Shown here piece after piece: positions 47,505 to 60,200 of a stretch of DNA of 64,000 nucleotides (positions are counted from its first letter, which is position 1; each line of letters starts with the position of its first letter). Origin of the DNA: Aselliscus stoliczkanus (Eukaryota > Chordata > Mammalia > Chiroptera > Hipposideridae). Location: the NCBI GenBank assembly GCA_033961575.1, contig CM066737.1:52056771-52120770 (forward strand), read 5' to 3'. The notes under the pieces are model-generated. The model was not told where the DNA came from. It saw nothing but the letters and a program-made list of their open reading frames with translations, and did not search any database. Made by a program: the position numbers and the translations under genes.

Positions 47505-47689
47505 AGTTTTTTTTTTAATGTTTGCTGAGCATTTGACCAGGGTAGTTTTAATAAAAGTAAAAGATCATTTTGGAGCATGGCCTGCTACTGTGGAGAGTTG
47601 TGAAAGAATGTATTAACAAATATTTTATTATCTACTATAAAAGCAATAACTAATACTTGCTGAGTATAAGCTGTAGGACAGATATGTGC

Positions 47690-47840
47690 TTTTTAAAAAA
47701 TTGCTTATAATTACTCCATTTTACAAATGAGATATCTGAGACTCATAAGAGTTAAACAACTTGCTGAGGGTCACAAGTCTAGCAATTGGTAAGAGTAGGT
47801 AGGATTTAAACCAAAGTCTGAATAAACCCAAATCTCCCAT
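47690..47840 (-). repeat. MIR fragment
   Basis: ACTCCATTTTACAAATGAGA, AACAACTTGCTGAGGGTCAC, AGGATTTAAACCAAAGTCTG. Confidence 0.65.
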
Positions 47841-48291
47841 TCTTAACCATTAACCTGCATCACCTAATCAATGGGAGTAAAGAGAGGCAGTGAAGAAGAA
47901 TTGAAAAGGATGTATAAATGGTTGCTAGGGAGAAAAGCCAAGTTAAAATTTACTTGACTCACAGTGGAGACTGCAAATCTGTGGGCTCAATTTCTACAGC
48001 AGGAATTTTGGCCCAGATTTCCCTTGGTAATCACCTCCCTTTAATTCACAATTTCTGGCTACTTTGCCTTTCCCTGTGCTTATTTTGTTACCCATTTTGG
48101 TCTTCATTGTTCTTGTGACTCAACAGGGGCCTAAACAGTGTAGTCAGATCTGCTTTGTATAAGACTTATCTCCAATATCCAGCTCAAATGCATTACTTAT
48201 AAATTATCATCATGCCAGGCTACTAGGAGCAATAAATAATACATAATGAGAATTGCTTTTTGAAACTAGTAAATTTAAAAATCAATAACTC

Positions 48292-48436
48292 GGGGCCAGC
48301 CAAGTGGCTTAGTTGGTCAAAAGCTTGTTGGAGAGTGCGAGCTGAGCTCTGAGCAACAGCAGTTCAATGTCCAGCCTGAGCTGAGCTGCCGTTGAGCTGC
48401 CAACAGATGGCAGGATGGCTCAGCTAAAAAAAAAAA
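48292..48436 (+). mobile_element. tRNA-derived SINE (type C)
   Basis: GGGGCCAGCCAAGTGGCTTAG head, body with CAGCCTGAGCTGAGCTGCCG and GATGGCAGGATGGCTCAGCT, then A-tail. Duplication around TCAATAACTC on both sides. Confidence 0.88.
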
Positions 48437-48489
48437 GTCAATAACTCTTCAAAAATAAACTTTCACCCATTTCATAAGCTGGAATAATG

Positions 48490-48620
48490 AATAATAATGA
48501 TGATGACATTGCCTTTATACTTGAGTTTAGTCTTTCATATATCAGAGTTGCGTTATTCACTGGTTATATGAGATAGGTAAGGATTATTAAACCCATTTTA
48601 CAGATGAAATGGGCTGAGGT
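48490..48620 (-). repeat. MIR fragment
   Basis: AACCCATTTTACAGATGAAA at its end; it served as the target of the half-L1-like insertion at 48633. Confidence 0.45.
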
Positions 48621-48632
48621 TTACTGATTTAA

Positions 48633-51600
48633 TTGTATTTTTAAAATAAATTTTATTTTTTAATTATAGTTGAAAGGCAATATTATATTAGTTTCAGGTG
48701 TACAACATAATGATTAGACATTTATATAAATTATGAAGTGATCACCCCAATAAATCTGGTATCCATCTAACTTACAATTATTATTGACTATTATTATTAT
48801 TATATTACAATATTACTGGTTATATTCCTTATGCTATACTTTACATTCTGGTGACTATTTTGTAACTATCAATTTGTACTTCTTAATCTTTTCCCCTTTA
48901 TCACCCACCTTTCAACCCCCCTCTATCTGGAAGCTATCCAAAAGTTCTGTATGTGATTGTTTCTGTTTTTTGTTGTTGTTTTTGTTTATTTTGTTCTTTA
49001 GATTCCACATATTAATGAAATCATATGGCATTTGTCCTTCTCTGTCTGACTTATTCTTCTCTGCACAATACCCTCTAGGTCTGTCCATGTTGATGCAGAT
49101 GGCAAAATTTCATTCTTTTATATGGCTGAGTAATATTCCATTGTGTATATGTACCACCTCATCTTTAATCATTCTTCCATTGATAGACACCCAGGTTGTC
49201 TCCATATTTTGGCTTTTGTAAATAATGCTGCAATGACCATATGGATGCACATGTCTCTCTGATATAGTGTTTTTGGTTTCTTCAGATAAATACCCAGAAG
49301 TGGGATTACTGGGTCCTTCCTTGTCTCCTTTTATAACTTTTATTTTAAAGCCTGTTTTGTCTGGTGTAAGTATGGCTTCTCGAGCTTTTTTCTTTCATTT
49401 CTATTTTTTTGTTCGTTTTAGAATTTTATTGGGGAACAATGTGTTTCTCCAGGACCCATCAGCTCCAAGTCAAGTAGTTGTCTTCAATGTAATTGTGGAG
49501 GGCGCAGCTCCATGGACCATGTGGAAATCGAACCAGCAATCTTGGTATTATGAGCCTGCACTCTAACCACCTGAGCTAACCAGCTGCCCATTTCATTTCT
49601 AGGTTTATGAAATATCTTTTTCCATCCCTTTACTTTCAGTTTGGATGTCTTTTGATCTGAAGTGATTCTCTTGTTGGCAGCATATGTGATGGTCTTGTTT
49701 TCTTATGCATTCATCCACCCAATGTCTTTTGGTAGGATTAGTTGAAAGATGTGTAGTTACTGCCAGGTTATTCACATTTTTTGTTTATTTTTTCTTCATT
49801 TTTATAGAGAAGTCCTTCTAATATTCCTCATAATGCTGGATTGGTGGTGATGAACTCCTTTAGCTTTTTCTTGTCTGAAAAGCTCTTTATCTATCCTTCT
49901 ATTCTAAATAACTTTGCTGAGTAGAGTAATTTTAGTTGTAGGTACTTGCATTTCATCACTTTCATTATTTCCTGTCAATCCCTTCTGGCCTGTAAAGTTT
50001 CTGCTGAGAAATCAACTGTCAGTCTTATGAGAGCTCCCTTGTAGGTAATGTACAGCTTTTCTCTTGCTGCATTTAAGATTACCTCTTTGTCTTTAACCTT
50101 TGCCATTTTAATTATGATGTGTCTTGATGTGGGCCTCTTTGGGTTCATTTTGTTTGGGATTCTCTGCACTTTTTGGGTTTATATGTCTATTTCCTTTGCC
50201 ACTATAGGGAAGTTTTCCATCATTATTTCTTCAGATAAGTTTTCAATTCCTTGCTGTCTCTATCTTCTCATTTTGGTACCTCTATGATGGGACTATTGGT
50301 ACACTTGATGTTGTCCCAGAGGCCCCTTAAACTCTCCTAATTTTTTTAGATTTTTCTTTTCTTTTTGCGGTTCCAATCGAGTTTTTTCTGCTACCTTACC
50401 TTCAAAATCACTGATTCGATCCTATGCTTCATATAATCTACTGTTGATTCCCTCTAATGTATTATTTATTCATGTATTGTAGTCTTCATTTCTGACTGAT
50501 TATTATTTTTTCTATCTCCATTTTTATGTTTCCTATCTCTTTGTTGAAGTTCTCACTGAAATCATTGAGCAATCTTCTAACCAGTTTTTTTAACTCTGTG
50601 TCTGGAAGATTGCCTGTCTCCAGTTTGTTTAGCTTTTTCAGGAGCTTTGTTCTGTTCTTTTATTTGGAAAATATTTCTTTTGTGTCTCCATTTTGACTGC
50701 ATCTCTGTGTTTGTTTCTATGTATGTCCGTGTTTGTTTCTATGTATTAGGTAAGCCTGCTATGTCTCGCAGCCTTAGTAGAGTGGCCTTATGTAGTAGGT
50801 GTCCTGTGGGACTCAGTGGCACAGTATCCCTGGTCACCTGAGCCAGGTGGTGCAGGTGTGTCCCTAGTGTGGGTTGTGTGTTCACTCCTGTTGTGGTTGA
50901 GACTTGATGCTGTTTGCACATCAGTAGGAGGGACTGACCCTCAGGCTGTTTGGTTCTGTGAACTGGCCATGACTACAACGGAGGAGCTGTTGTGCAGGCA
51001 CTTACTCTATGGAGCAAGATTCTCTTTAGCAGGGCTCTGGTGTCTGCCCAGTCTGCCCTTTGGGTGTGTTGTCCTCTGAGGTGACCAGATGGTGCTTTGC
51101 CTTTGTCTGAAGCTGGCCACCAGGCTTTCTGGCTCGGGACCTTCTGTGAGGGGCCGTGCCATAGGTCATAATCAGTACAGCTGGTACCCTGCCTGGGGCC
51201 ACCTAGCAAGGCACCATAAAGCAATTTTAAGATAACTGGCACCTGCACCAGGCTTGGAGGTGACTCAAGAGGCTAAGCTGTGAACCTAAGCCAGCTGCCA
51301 CTAGTGCTTAGCTTGGAGCTGCACAGCAAGTGGTACCGGGCTTGCTGAGGCTAGATGCTGCTTGTTTGGGTTTCATGAACCTTTGAGAGATTTTAGGAAA
51401 GTCCACAGCATGAGCCAAGACAGACTGTTTGTATGGAAAAGTTGGAAGTGGCTTGGGTGGGTCATCAATTTGGGTGGAACAGCATCTCAGGGAATCACCA
51501 GGGTGGGGTGAACTGTGTTAGCTAGATTGATAGAGACTCAGATATGACTTCTTGCCTGTGTCTGGATGCTGGGAGGGAGAGGGCTCAACAAAGAAATAAT

Positions 51601-52178
51601 GGATTCTGTCTGGGAGAATGTTGTCCCTCCAGCCGTTGCCCTGAAGCCAGACAACTCAGTTTCTCCCTATAAGTACCTAGCACCTTTGGAGCTGCTGCGT
51701 CAGCCCTGGAGCTCAGAGTGAGTTATTCCATCAGTGAGTAAGTCCTTGTACAGGCCCATTACAAGGAGAATCTGTAACTCCAGCATTCCTCTGTCTCACT
51801 CAGCCACAATCTCCACTGGTTTTCATAGCCCAAGGTTGTGGGGACCTCTGTTTCCTGCACTGGAACCATGGGCTGGGGAGCCTGGTGTGGGGCTGGGACC
51901 CCTTTCTCCTCCTGCAAAACCTCCACAGCAGAAATATCCCTCCTGGGTTTTAACTATCACATGTGGGTGTGGGACCAGCCCATTGCATGTCTCTGCTCCT
52001 CCAAACAGCTCAAGGTGGCTTCTTCTGTATATCCTTAGTTGTAGCATCTCTGTTCAGCTAGACTTCAGGCAAGTCTCAGTGATGGTTGTTTTGTAGTTTA
52101 GTTGTAATTTTGATGTGATCATGAGAAGAGCCAAGCACAGTGTTTACCTACTGTGCCATCTTGACCAGAACTGGAGAC
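48633..52178 (-). mobile_element. Half-L1-like element: L1 5' region and ORF1, ORF2 core deleted
   Basis: Minus strand, 3.5 kb. From the 5' end at 52178 there is a GC-rich 5' region (to about 50700), then ORF1 remnants: a coiled-coil stretch (50650-50400) and the conserved part near 50170-49975 (NKMNPKRPTSRHIIIKMAK). The start of ORF2 follows (about 49740-49325) and then jumps at about 49318 directly to the extreme 3' part of ORF2 and the 3' UTR, ending in an A-rich tail at 48633. About 3 kb of ORF2, including the reverse transcriptase, is missing. Near-perfect target duplications flank it (TTACTGATTTAA at 48621-48632, TTACTGATTTTAA at 52179-52191), so it inserted as a unit. Similar to the HAL1 (half-L1) class. 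A type D SINE sits inside (49404-49590). Confidence 0.75.
49404..49590 (-). mobile_element. tRNA-derived SINE (type D, VES-like)
   Basis: The reverse complement begins GGGCAGCTGGTTAGCTCAGG, has B box GGTTCGATTTCC, then CTGCGCCCTCCACAATTACA, a CTTGGAGCTGATGGGTCCTG tract and CCCCAATAAAATTC. This layout resembles SINEs I associate with bats. Duplication TTTCATTTCTA (49393-49403, 49591-49601). Nested in the half-L1-like element. Confidence 0.8.
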
Positions 52179-52585
52179 TTACTGATTTTAAATGGTCACC
52201 GGACTGAATCCAGTAGTTTTCCAACAATCTCACATTGTATGTTTTTCTGCCCATCCTGTAGTTTCATATTACAAATAAATCTGTTATTTTATTGCAAGCG
52301 TCTTCTGTGAACCAAATCAATGGTACAGGCATTAAATCTTAGAGCAGTCAGTTGTGGTGGTTGAGGGTGGATCCCATTTTGAAGGAGGGTAATCAGGAAA
52401 GGTTCCTTGGAGGTAATGAAATTCGAGGTGCAGCTTGAAAGGATTGTTTATTAACTTCCCTCCTTCTTCGATAGATCCTGCAGGTGGGATAGGGATATGT
52501 TTCCCTGATTCTAAATGGATGGGGGTATAGATATGTGCTGATAGAGAATGGTGAGTCTGTGTGGGATGACATTTGTAGACCTTTC

Positions 52586-52589
<4 letters not shown>

Positions 52590-52639
<50 letters not shown>
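52590..52639. repeat. (TA)n microsatellite
   Basis: About 25 perfect TA units. Confidence 0.95.
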
Positions 52640-52643
<4 letters not shown>

Positions 52644-53861
52644 CAAAGTAGTTGGAGAGCAGAGAAATCATACACAATTGCCAAGGTCTATTCAACTCAC
52701 ACTATCTCCACAAAACATGCTATAACTGTTCTGGCCTCCATTTATCTCCGTTGCCCCTGAAATCCTCTAATAATTGTAGGCTAGACCACAGGTTATAAAC
52801 TGGTTACCCTTGGTCCAAATCTATTTCAAAGGCACGTTTTGTTTTCACCAGTGCTGCTGTTTGCTGGAAATAGGATTTTATTGGCTTTTTTGGAGAGGGA
52901 GGAAGAACTCTTAGCCTCCTGGCTTGCCACAACTCCTAACAAGGCCCTCTACATGCTCTAGTGTGATAAAATACAGCTTTACTGAGAGATTCAGGTTTCA
53001 ACAGTTCATGGCTAAGCACATATATGGTTTATTGAGCAAGATGACCCTCTTCTTCCCTAGCACTGATGTAGAATACATTTAAGGATGGTGTCAGTGTTAG
53101 TGTCTTCCCAATTGGAACAAAAATAGAAAATGGTACCAAACTTGCTGCGAGATTAGGTCACTGCCCTATTATATATATATATATTTTTTCCTCAGAGCAT
53201 TTTCCACTGAAATTTATTAAAGTCTTATAGCTAACAGTCAGATTGAATATAATCTTTTCCTCCTCAACCTATTAGTCATGGCTACTAAGCATAACTCTGA
53301 GAGGTCTGATTAGAGAGGTCCATTAAAAATCATCATACACTACATTTTCCGTGTCTTTATAAATTTCCCTTTGTTCTGTGTGGTAGTCAGAGACTTAACC
53401 CTCAACTCATGAATTTTGTAAGAAATGAAATTGGGCAAGAATGGAATCATTAATTAGTATCCCTTGAGGATGTGATCATTCTGAACTACATCTTATCCAC
53501 ACTGTCCCAGAAAACCAGTAGTAATAGATATTTAACTCCTGCATTTCCTCCAGTCTTTGTGAATCTCAAGAGTGCCATGGACTTAAGTGGGGACACCAAT
53601 TCTGACTGTACTGTCTAGAAGCCCGGTAAGGCCAGTGCATCTTATTTTCAGAAAAGCAGTGGAAACTGCCGGAATGCTGCTAGAAGCATGGAAGGTCAGG
53701 TTATCTCTTCCTTTCTAGTGTCTTGCAGAGCATACTGACTCAGCTCATATGGACTGCACTGAACTTAGCTCCCAGTATTATGATTAACTTTGTCAGCCAG
53801 GCAATCCATGGACTCACTTTCAGTAAATAGATATTTCCTTTCTTTTAAAATGTGTTAAGAA

Positions 53862-53968
53862 GGGCCAGCCAAGTGGCGCGGTGGTTAAGCGCTGGCTTGG
53901 GAAGCCAGCAGCCCTGGTTCGGATCCCTCATGGGATGGGAGGGCCAGTGACACAGACCTCAAAAAAAA
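53862..53968 (+). mobile_element. Short SINE (type A)
   Basis: Duplication around TGTGTTAAGA (53851-53860, 53971-53980). The 3' part reads CCCTCATGGGATGGGAGGGC in place of CCCACATATGAGGGC. Confidence 0.9.
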
Positions 53969-54775
53969 TATGTGTTAAGATTAAACCTGTCATCTTCTTA
54001 CACCTGAATTTTAACATTAGTACTTTCATTTGGAGATTCATATTTTTGCACACTTATTTTATGTGGGGTTACAGTACTGACTCTGTAACACGAAGACCCC
54101 CAAATAAAACCTTTTTACCTTGTATTACTTGAACTAGTGTAGCAATTCTCTTGTGTGCCTTCAAGACTACTAAACATTCAGGATATGTAACGTACTTTTC
54201 CAAATTACACAATAAATTATTAGCAAACTTCAGCTTACCCCAAACAAAAGAAGAAGGGTCAGATGATATAGACTGCCCAGCAATGACTAACAAGAACTTT
54301 CAAAAGAAAGTCGCTTCCTTAGCTTTGATTATTTGGCATGCATACATCAAATAATTTCAAGGGACTCCAAGCTGTGCTGACTTTTTGATTGTGGCAGAAT
54401 TTTGTAGAATTAGCTATAACATGAAATTCAGTGATTTGCTTCCTGGATCAGAGAAATGCCTTTGTTATGCAGTGGTTGTTTGGCTAACAGGTGTGTATCC
54501 ACTTGCATCATTATACACTGGCTGTCAGAATCCTGGAAACTTTCCAGTGTCAACTGGGCTCTCTTTTCATTCGGTGGAGTTCGTGCCCGAGGTGATTGGA
54601 TGTCAGAAAATCACAGGAGAGGCAAAGGCTTTTAGTGATTTTTGTTATAGTAGGGGCAGAAGTGAGGTGGAATGACCTTTCCACAGATCTGCAAACCAAC
54701 TGAAAATGGCCCCTCAAATGGCGAAGCATGAAGATGATGCACGCTTACACCTCACCTCTGCTCCTTCATTCTTTT

Positions 54776-54890
54776 GTTGTTGTTGTTGTTGTTTTTTGAG
54801 GGCAGTGTCATTGGCCCTCACATATGGGATCCAAACCCGGGCCACTGGCGTCCCAAGCCAGCGCTTAACCACCGCTCCACTCGGCCGGCC
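54776..54890 (-). mobile_element. Short SINE (type A)
   Basis: Minus-strand copy with an 18-bp duplication carrying one mismatch (CTGCTCCTTCATTCTTTT at 54758-54775, CTGCTTCTTCATTCTTTT at 54891-54908). The tail is (TTG)n on the plus strand. Confidence 0.92.
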
Positions 54891-55789
54891 CTGCTTCTTC
54901 ATTCTTTTGGAGTTTATTGCAGTACTGGATTTAGTGGAGTGCTCTGGCACACAACAGACTTAAGATATGTTAAACAGTGAGGGACTGTCTCTGTTTTCCA
55001 ATTCCCAGTGAGAGGGATATAGAAACTCTAGTCAGTGTGCTGCACTGTATCTGATATTTCTGAGAATATAAATTTTTGTTTGTTCTATGTTGTGCCAGAT
55101 CCTCTAACTAATATAATTAGAATGATGAGTAATAAACCAGTATTTACATACAGTATTTGTTTTGGGAAAGCTAGATAAGCCCACAAATTTACTGACACTA
55201 TCTTTCCCTTCTTTTACTGGGCAGGTATTTTGGATGAGTCCCAAAACACATTTCCTGCTTTTCTATTAAAACAAACTCTAATGTTATTTCTGCAAGCCTT
55301 TTCTCTTGCCCTGATAAGGCTTATCTCTTGCTTCTCTTCATTAAGATCTAGGTATGCTCTTGTGAAAATGCCTATTTTAGCATGCAAAATGCAGCCCCCC
55401 AACACAAAAGTCACCCATGTGGCCTCCCTTGCATCAGCTCCCAAAACTCTCTCCTCTTCCCTCTGATCTCACCCCTATCCTCAACATTGAATGTCCCCTC
55501 CCTCCAAATAGCAGTAGATGGAAAAAAATGAAACTAAAGAGAAGCACTTAAAATGGCTGCAGGTTTCAAAATAACTTCAATGTTCTAAGCATCACCTTTG
55601 GCATGCACAGTCACCCTGGATTTACAGGTCTCAGATACTTATAGTTCTAAGTCAATTGAAGTTCATCTTACTTTCTCATTTTCTGTTTTTCTTGCTATTA
55701 GATTAGAATACCCTGGATACTTTCACTTCTTAGATGACCTAGTACCCTTATCTAACAGTCTGTTTCAAGGGAATGTCGGTAATGAACAC

Positions 55790-55930
55790 TGACTGGAAAC
55801 CAACTGGAGGATTTCAGGCCCTACCACTGTGGCCTTAGACAATTCACTTCAACTCTTCCTGAGTTTCTTCACTTGCAAAATGGTGATAACAATATCTGTC
55901 CTGCACACTTCACAAGTTTATATCCCAGTT
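55790..55930 (+). repeat. MIR fragment
   Basis: GACAATTCACTTCAACTCTT, TTCACTTGCAAAATGGTGAT. Confidence 0.55.
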
Positions 55931-56852
55931 CCCATATAATAGTTAATGTGTACACAAGGCCCCACAGAACTTTAAAGTTATTTTATTTCAGACACATCCC
56001 TTCCCTATCACAGAGGAGACAAAATTGCCTGCTACTTCCTATAAATGGACAGCTAGAAAAAATTAAAGAGTAAACTTATTATAATCATTAATCTTTTCTG
56101 TAGTTGTGTTATATATTTAAGGCACTATCCACTTGCCAAGAAAAATGTATTTCCTCAAAACAACTCTATGATCCTGGTGTATAATTATGATTTACTGGTA
56201 AAATTTTTAAGAGAGGATATTTCCTAATGCCTGTCTTGGCCTCCCTCTGGGCTTATCTTTGTTGTGCATTATCACCATATTGAAAGTGCAATTTATTTAT
56301 TTTTCATCTACCTCTGCTGTGCTCAAATGCTTCATCTTTGCAGATGCTGATTGTTTTACCTTTGACAGCTTTTTCTGTCTTTTTAGTATGAGTTGATGTC
56401 TAGACAGATAACAGTTATTAAAAGTTTGGGAAATGACTGTTGTCCCAGGTGGGCTGGTGTTGGGTTTGCTTAAGAGTAAATATTCTCTTTGTAAGCTTTA
56501 AAAAAAACACAATTCATTGGTCATTCATATAACATAGAAATTGAGTTCTTGATGTGAATATCACTTGAGAAAATAACATGAAAGGCTGGAGTCTTGCTGG
56601 GGGTAGGGTGCAAAGCAAGACTTTGCTTACCCTGAAGTGGTGATAATCAGTTGTTGAAGAGATATTTATTGATCATTACATAATTGATCAATTATATTTA
56701 TGCCTAACATATTATGGGTGGGTTTAATTATTTTAAAATTGTAATACTCAATCCCTTTCTTAAAGAAATTGAATAGAGATTCATTTTACGTTCTCTTCCA
56801 GCTTTGCTATATCTCAATTTTATCATGTTTTATCCAGAAACTACTACTACTG

Positions 56853-57065
56853 TGTTTCCCTGAAAATAAGACCTAACCGGAAAATAAGACTTAGCATGAT
56901 TTTTCAGGATGCTCGTAATATAAGCCCTACCCCAAACATAAGCCCCAGTTAAGATTGTCAGCCAGACATGACTGTCTGAATAAATGTAGATTTTTGTACA
57001 TGAATAAATGTAGATTTTTGGAGCAAAAATTAATATAATACCCAGTCTTATTTTGGGGGAAAAAC
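56853..57065. mobile_element. MITE-like DNA element with TTTCCCTGAAAATAAG ends
   Basis: TGTTTCCCTGAAAATAAGAC at the left and its approximate complement (GTCTTATTTTGGGGGAAAAA) at the right. Internal CATAAGCCCCAGTTAAGATT. Contains a direct duplication of GAATAAATGTAGATTTTTG (about 56978 and 57002). I recognise the type from mammalian genomes but cannot name the family. Confidence 0.6.
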
Positions 57066-57939
57066 TGTACCAAACAGCAAATGTGTGCTTATTTAATTTA
57101 GAAAGTTATACATCAAGACTTTCTGGAAAACCCTAGTAAAGGCCAACCTTCCTGTGCCTTTTAAATGTCTGCCTCCCTATCTAAACTAAAAACACCTTCA
57201 AGTGCCTGAAACTGCTTTAGTATATCCTTACCTAGGTGCCCACCAAAATACTTTTGTTCAGAGTAAGTGGACAATAAATGTGAAATTGGTTAATCGGAGA
57301 GTTTTAAACTACAAAGAGGTACAAAATGCCAGAAGGTAAGGAGTGATATAAAGTACATTGACTTAGTGAACATACATTTTCCTCTGGATTCTCCACTGTT
57401 AGACCTCCTAGACTATGTTTGGAGATAATCTCACTGGTTTCAGGACTTTGGGCTCCTGCCCTTGAGATAAGAACCTTCAGAAAACATACTGATAACTTCC
57501 CAAACACCCTCAGACCTGCTGCTTGACAGCCACGTCAGAAGCTCTTTCTTTATTTTCAGTTTTCTCACTTTCCCCAAAGATCTTTGTCCTGGATGATAGA
57601 AGGAGTATCCTGGAGAAGACTTCAAGGGACAAGCTTAGAATAAGCTGCTTAAGACATACAGAAGGGTTGATCATGCCCAGTTCAGGGAAAACATTGCTGG
57701 GAGCAAACTTATTAGCCATTTAATGAAAAAATGAAGAATATCTTTTCCCCTTGATAATAAAATGCCATTAATATCCTTGAGAGGGGCATACCTTTCAGTA
57801 ATAGATTTGGTATCCAACCCATTTTCTGCCTGATGTCTTGCCATCCTTTCCTACTGTTTTTGAAGTGCTTAAATTAAAGAGAGCAGCATAATGAAGTTTT
57901 TACATAGCTGACTGTGTGCAGGAAACTATTTGCCTTAGT

Positions 57940-58200
57940 GGTTAAGAGCACAGGAGGTAGTTTTAGACAGACCTGTGTTCCATTCCAGCTTTTCCACTTC
58001 CCAACAGTACAACCTTGCACAAGTGAATTAATCCCTTTGAGCTAACCAAGACTGAATGTTTGTACTGGTAAAGTAAGGATAATAGTACTCACCTATCAGG
58101 ATTGTTTTGAGGAATAAATGAGGTAATGCATTTCTCCCACTTATCATATTAACATTTGATTATTGCTTGTAGTTGTTCCCAGTGTCATAGTTTCATTATA
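57940..58200 (+). repeat. MIR SINE
   Basis: GTTAAGAGCACAGGAGGTAG, CATTCCAGCTTTTCCACTTC, GGTAAAGTAAGGATAATAGT, ATTGTTTTGAGGAATAAATG: near complete. Confidence 0.7.
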
Positions 58201-58487
58201 ATTATTATAATAAATAGTAACTTCTATCTTTGTAGCCAAAACAGAAGGCCTCTGGGAAGCTTTGTTGGTTACAGTTGGAAGAGAAAAGCTTGCTAGATAC
58301 CTCTACTTACACACTCAGGCCAAGTTCCTTTGACCCAAGGTAATTATGCATTCTGTGAATCCATAATGCTTAAAAGTTAGGCATTGCAACCAAAAGGATT
58401 CCAGCTATGGAGACCAAAGTTTCTGAACACTTAGGTAGGTTGCATCTCTTCTCAGTTACCAAAGTTTAGTCCTTAAATGGTCTATAC

Positions 58488-58615
58488 CAGTGGTTTTCAA
58501 AATTTTTGAACAGCAACCCAGCTTTTTATTTCTCATGTGAAACCAAACAAAAAAAACTACAATATATAAAGCATATAAAAGTATTTTATTAGTATGAAAT
58601 TGTCATAGGTTCATA
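58488..58615 (+). mobile_element. hAT terminal remnant
   Basis: It starts CAGTGGTTTTCAAAATTTTT, the hallmark of Charlie/MER5-type ends, and fades after about 120 bp. Confidence 0.4.
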
Positions 58616-58789
58616 CATATGATCTTTGTATATTCATTGTAATGAATGAAACTAGGTGCTAAGAATGAGTTATAGTCTTTCATCGGTATAATCCAAATTT
58701 TTTGCATTTTGTTTTCTATACAGTTTATAAAAAAATAAAATACATATAGATGTAGTAACTGCACATAGTTGCACAGTTTATTTACTTGT

Positions 58790-59990
58790 TGTAATAACTG
58801 ATCCATGTCTTGGCCACTGTAAATAAAGCTGCAATGAACATCGGAGTACATGTATCCTTACACATAAATGTTTTCAGACTTTTGGGATAGATACCCAAAA
58901 AAGGGCATATGGTAATTCTATTCTTAATTTTTTTGAGGAATCTCCACACTGTTTTCCATAGTAGCTGCACCAATCTGCATTCCCACCAACAGTGTATAAG
59001 GGTTCCTTTTTCTCCACAGCCTCTCCAACACTTGTTATGATTTATCTTGATGATGACATCCATTCCAACTGGTGGAAGGTGATACCTCATTGTGGGTTTT
59101 TTTTGTTTTGTTTTGTTTTTCTTTTTTTAGCTGAGCCATCCTGCTACCTGTTGGCAGCTCAGCAGCTGCTCAGCTTGGGCTGGGCATCAAACTGCTGTTG
59201 CTCAGAGCTCAGCTCGCACTCTTGAGAGAGCTCTTAACCAACTGAGCCACTCAGTGGGCCCCTCATTGTGGTTTTGATTTGCATTTCTCTGATGATTAGT
59301 CATGTTGAGCATCTTTTCATATATCTGTTGGCCATCTGTATGTCCTCTTTGGAGAAATGTCTATTCAGTTCCTCTGCCCATTTTTTAATTGGATTGTTGG
59401 ATTTTTTTGTTGTTGAGTTGTACAAGTTCCTTATATATTTTGGATATCAGCCCCTTATCGGAGGTGTTATTTGTAAATATCTTCTCCCATTTGGTTGGTT
59501 GCCTCCTTTGATAGATGATTGGATAAAGAAGTCATGGTATATATACACAATGGAATACTACTCTGACATAAGAAACGATGAAATAGTGCCATTTGCGACA
59601 AAATGGATGGACCTTGAGATTATTATGCCAAGCAAAATAAGTCAGACAAAAAAAGTCAAGAAGCATGTGATTTCACTGATATGTGGTATATAAAACTGAA
59701 CGCAACAAAAATAAAACAAAGGAACAAGACAAGCAGACAAAAAAATAAAAACTCATCGATACAGACAATAGTTTAGTGGCTACCAGAGGGTAAGGAGAGA
59801 GTAGGTGGTAGATGAGGGTAAACAGGGTCAAATATGTGGTGATAGAAGGAGAACTGACTCTGGTTGAGGAGAACACGCAATGTGATATAAAGATGATGTA
59901 TTATAGAATTGTACACGTGACACCTATGTAATTTTACTAACCATTGTCACTGTAATAAATTTTAATTAAAATATTAATAATAATAATAAT
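58790..59990 (+). mobile_element. 5'-inverted L1 (twin-primed) with nested SINE
   Basis: 58790-59505 is antisense ORF2 3' part (complement [19 protein letters not shown]); 59506-59990 is sense ORF2 end and 3' UTR. The inverted part stops at the codons for AKTW and the sense part resumes at IDDWIKK, practically adjacent, so this is a clean twin-priming junction. A type C SINE is nested at 59096-59260. The tail is an (AAT)n stretch. Confidence 0.8.
59096..59260 (-). mobile_element. tRNA-derived SINE (type C) inside an inverted L1
   Basis: Duplication CCTCATTGTGG (59085-59095, 59261-59271). The tail on the plus strand contains TTTTG units. Confidence 0.9.
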
Positions 59991-60009
59991 AATAACAATC
60001 GATCCAGAA

Positions 60010-60200
60010 GCTTAAAAATAATGGTATGGACTTGAATAAGCTACTTAGTTTCCCTGAGCCTTGGTTTCCTTATTTGTATAATAGCACCTATCTCAAAGTG
60101 TTATGAGGGTTAAATAAGACATTGTAGTTAAAGTCTGCAGAATTTGGCAGGCTTTTCAGAATGGCTGGTGCATAATAAGCAATCAGTAAATACTAATGAG
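60010..60200 (+). repeat. MIR SINE
   Basis: GAATAAGCTACTTAGTTTCC, TTATGAGGGTTAAATAAGAC, GCATAATAAGCAATCAGTAA. Confidence 0.65.
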
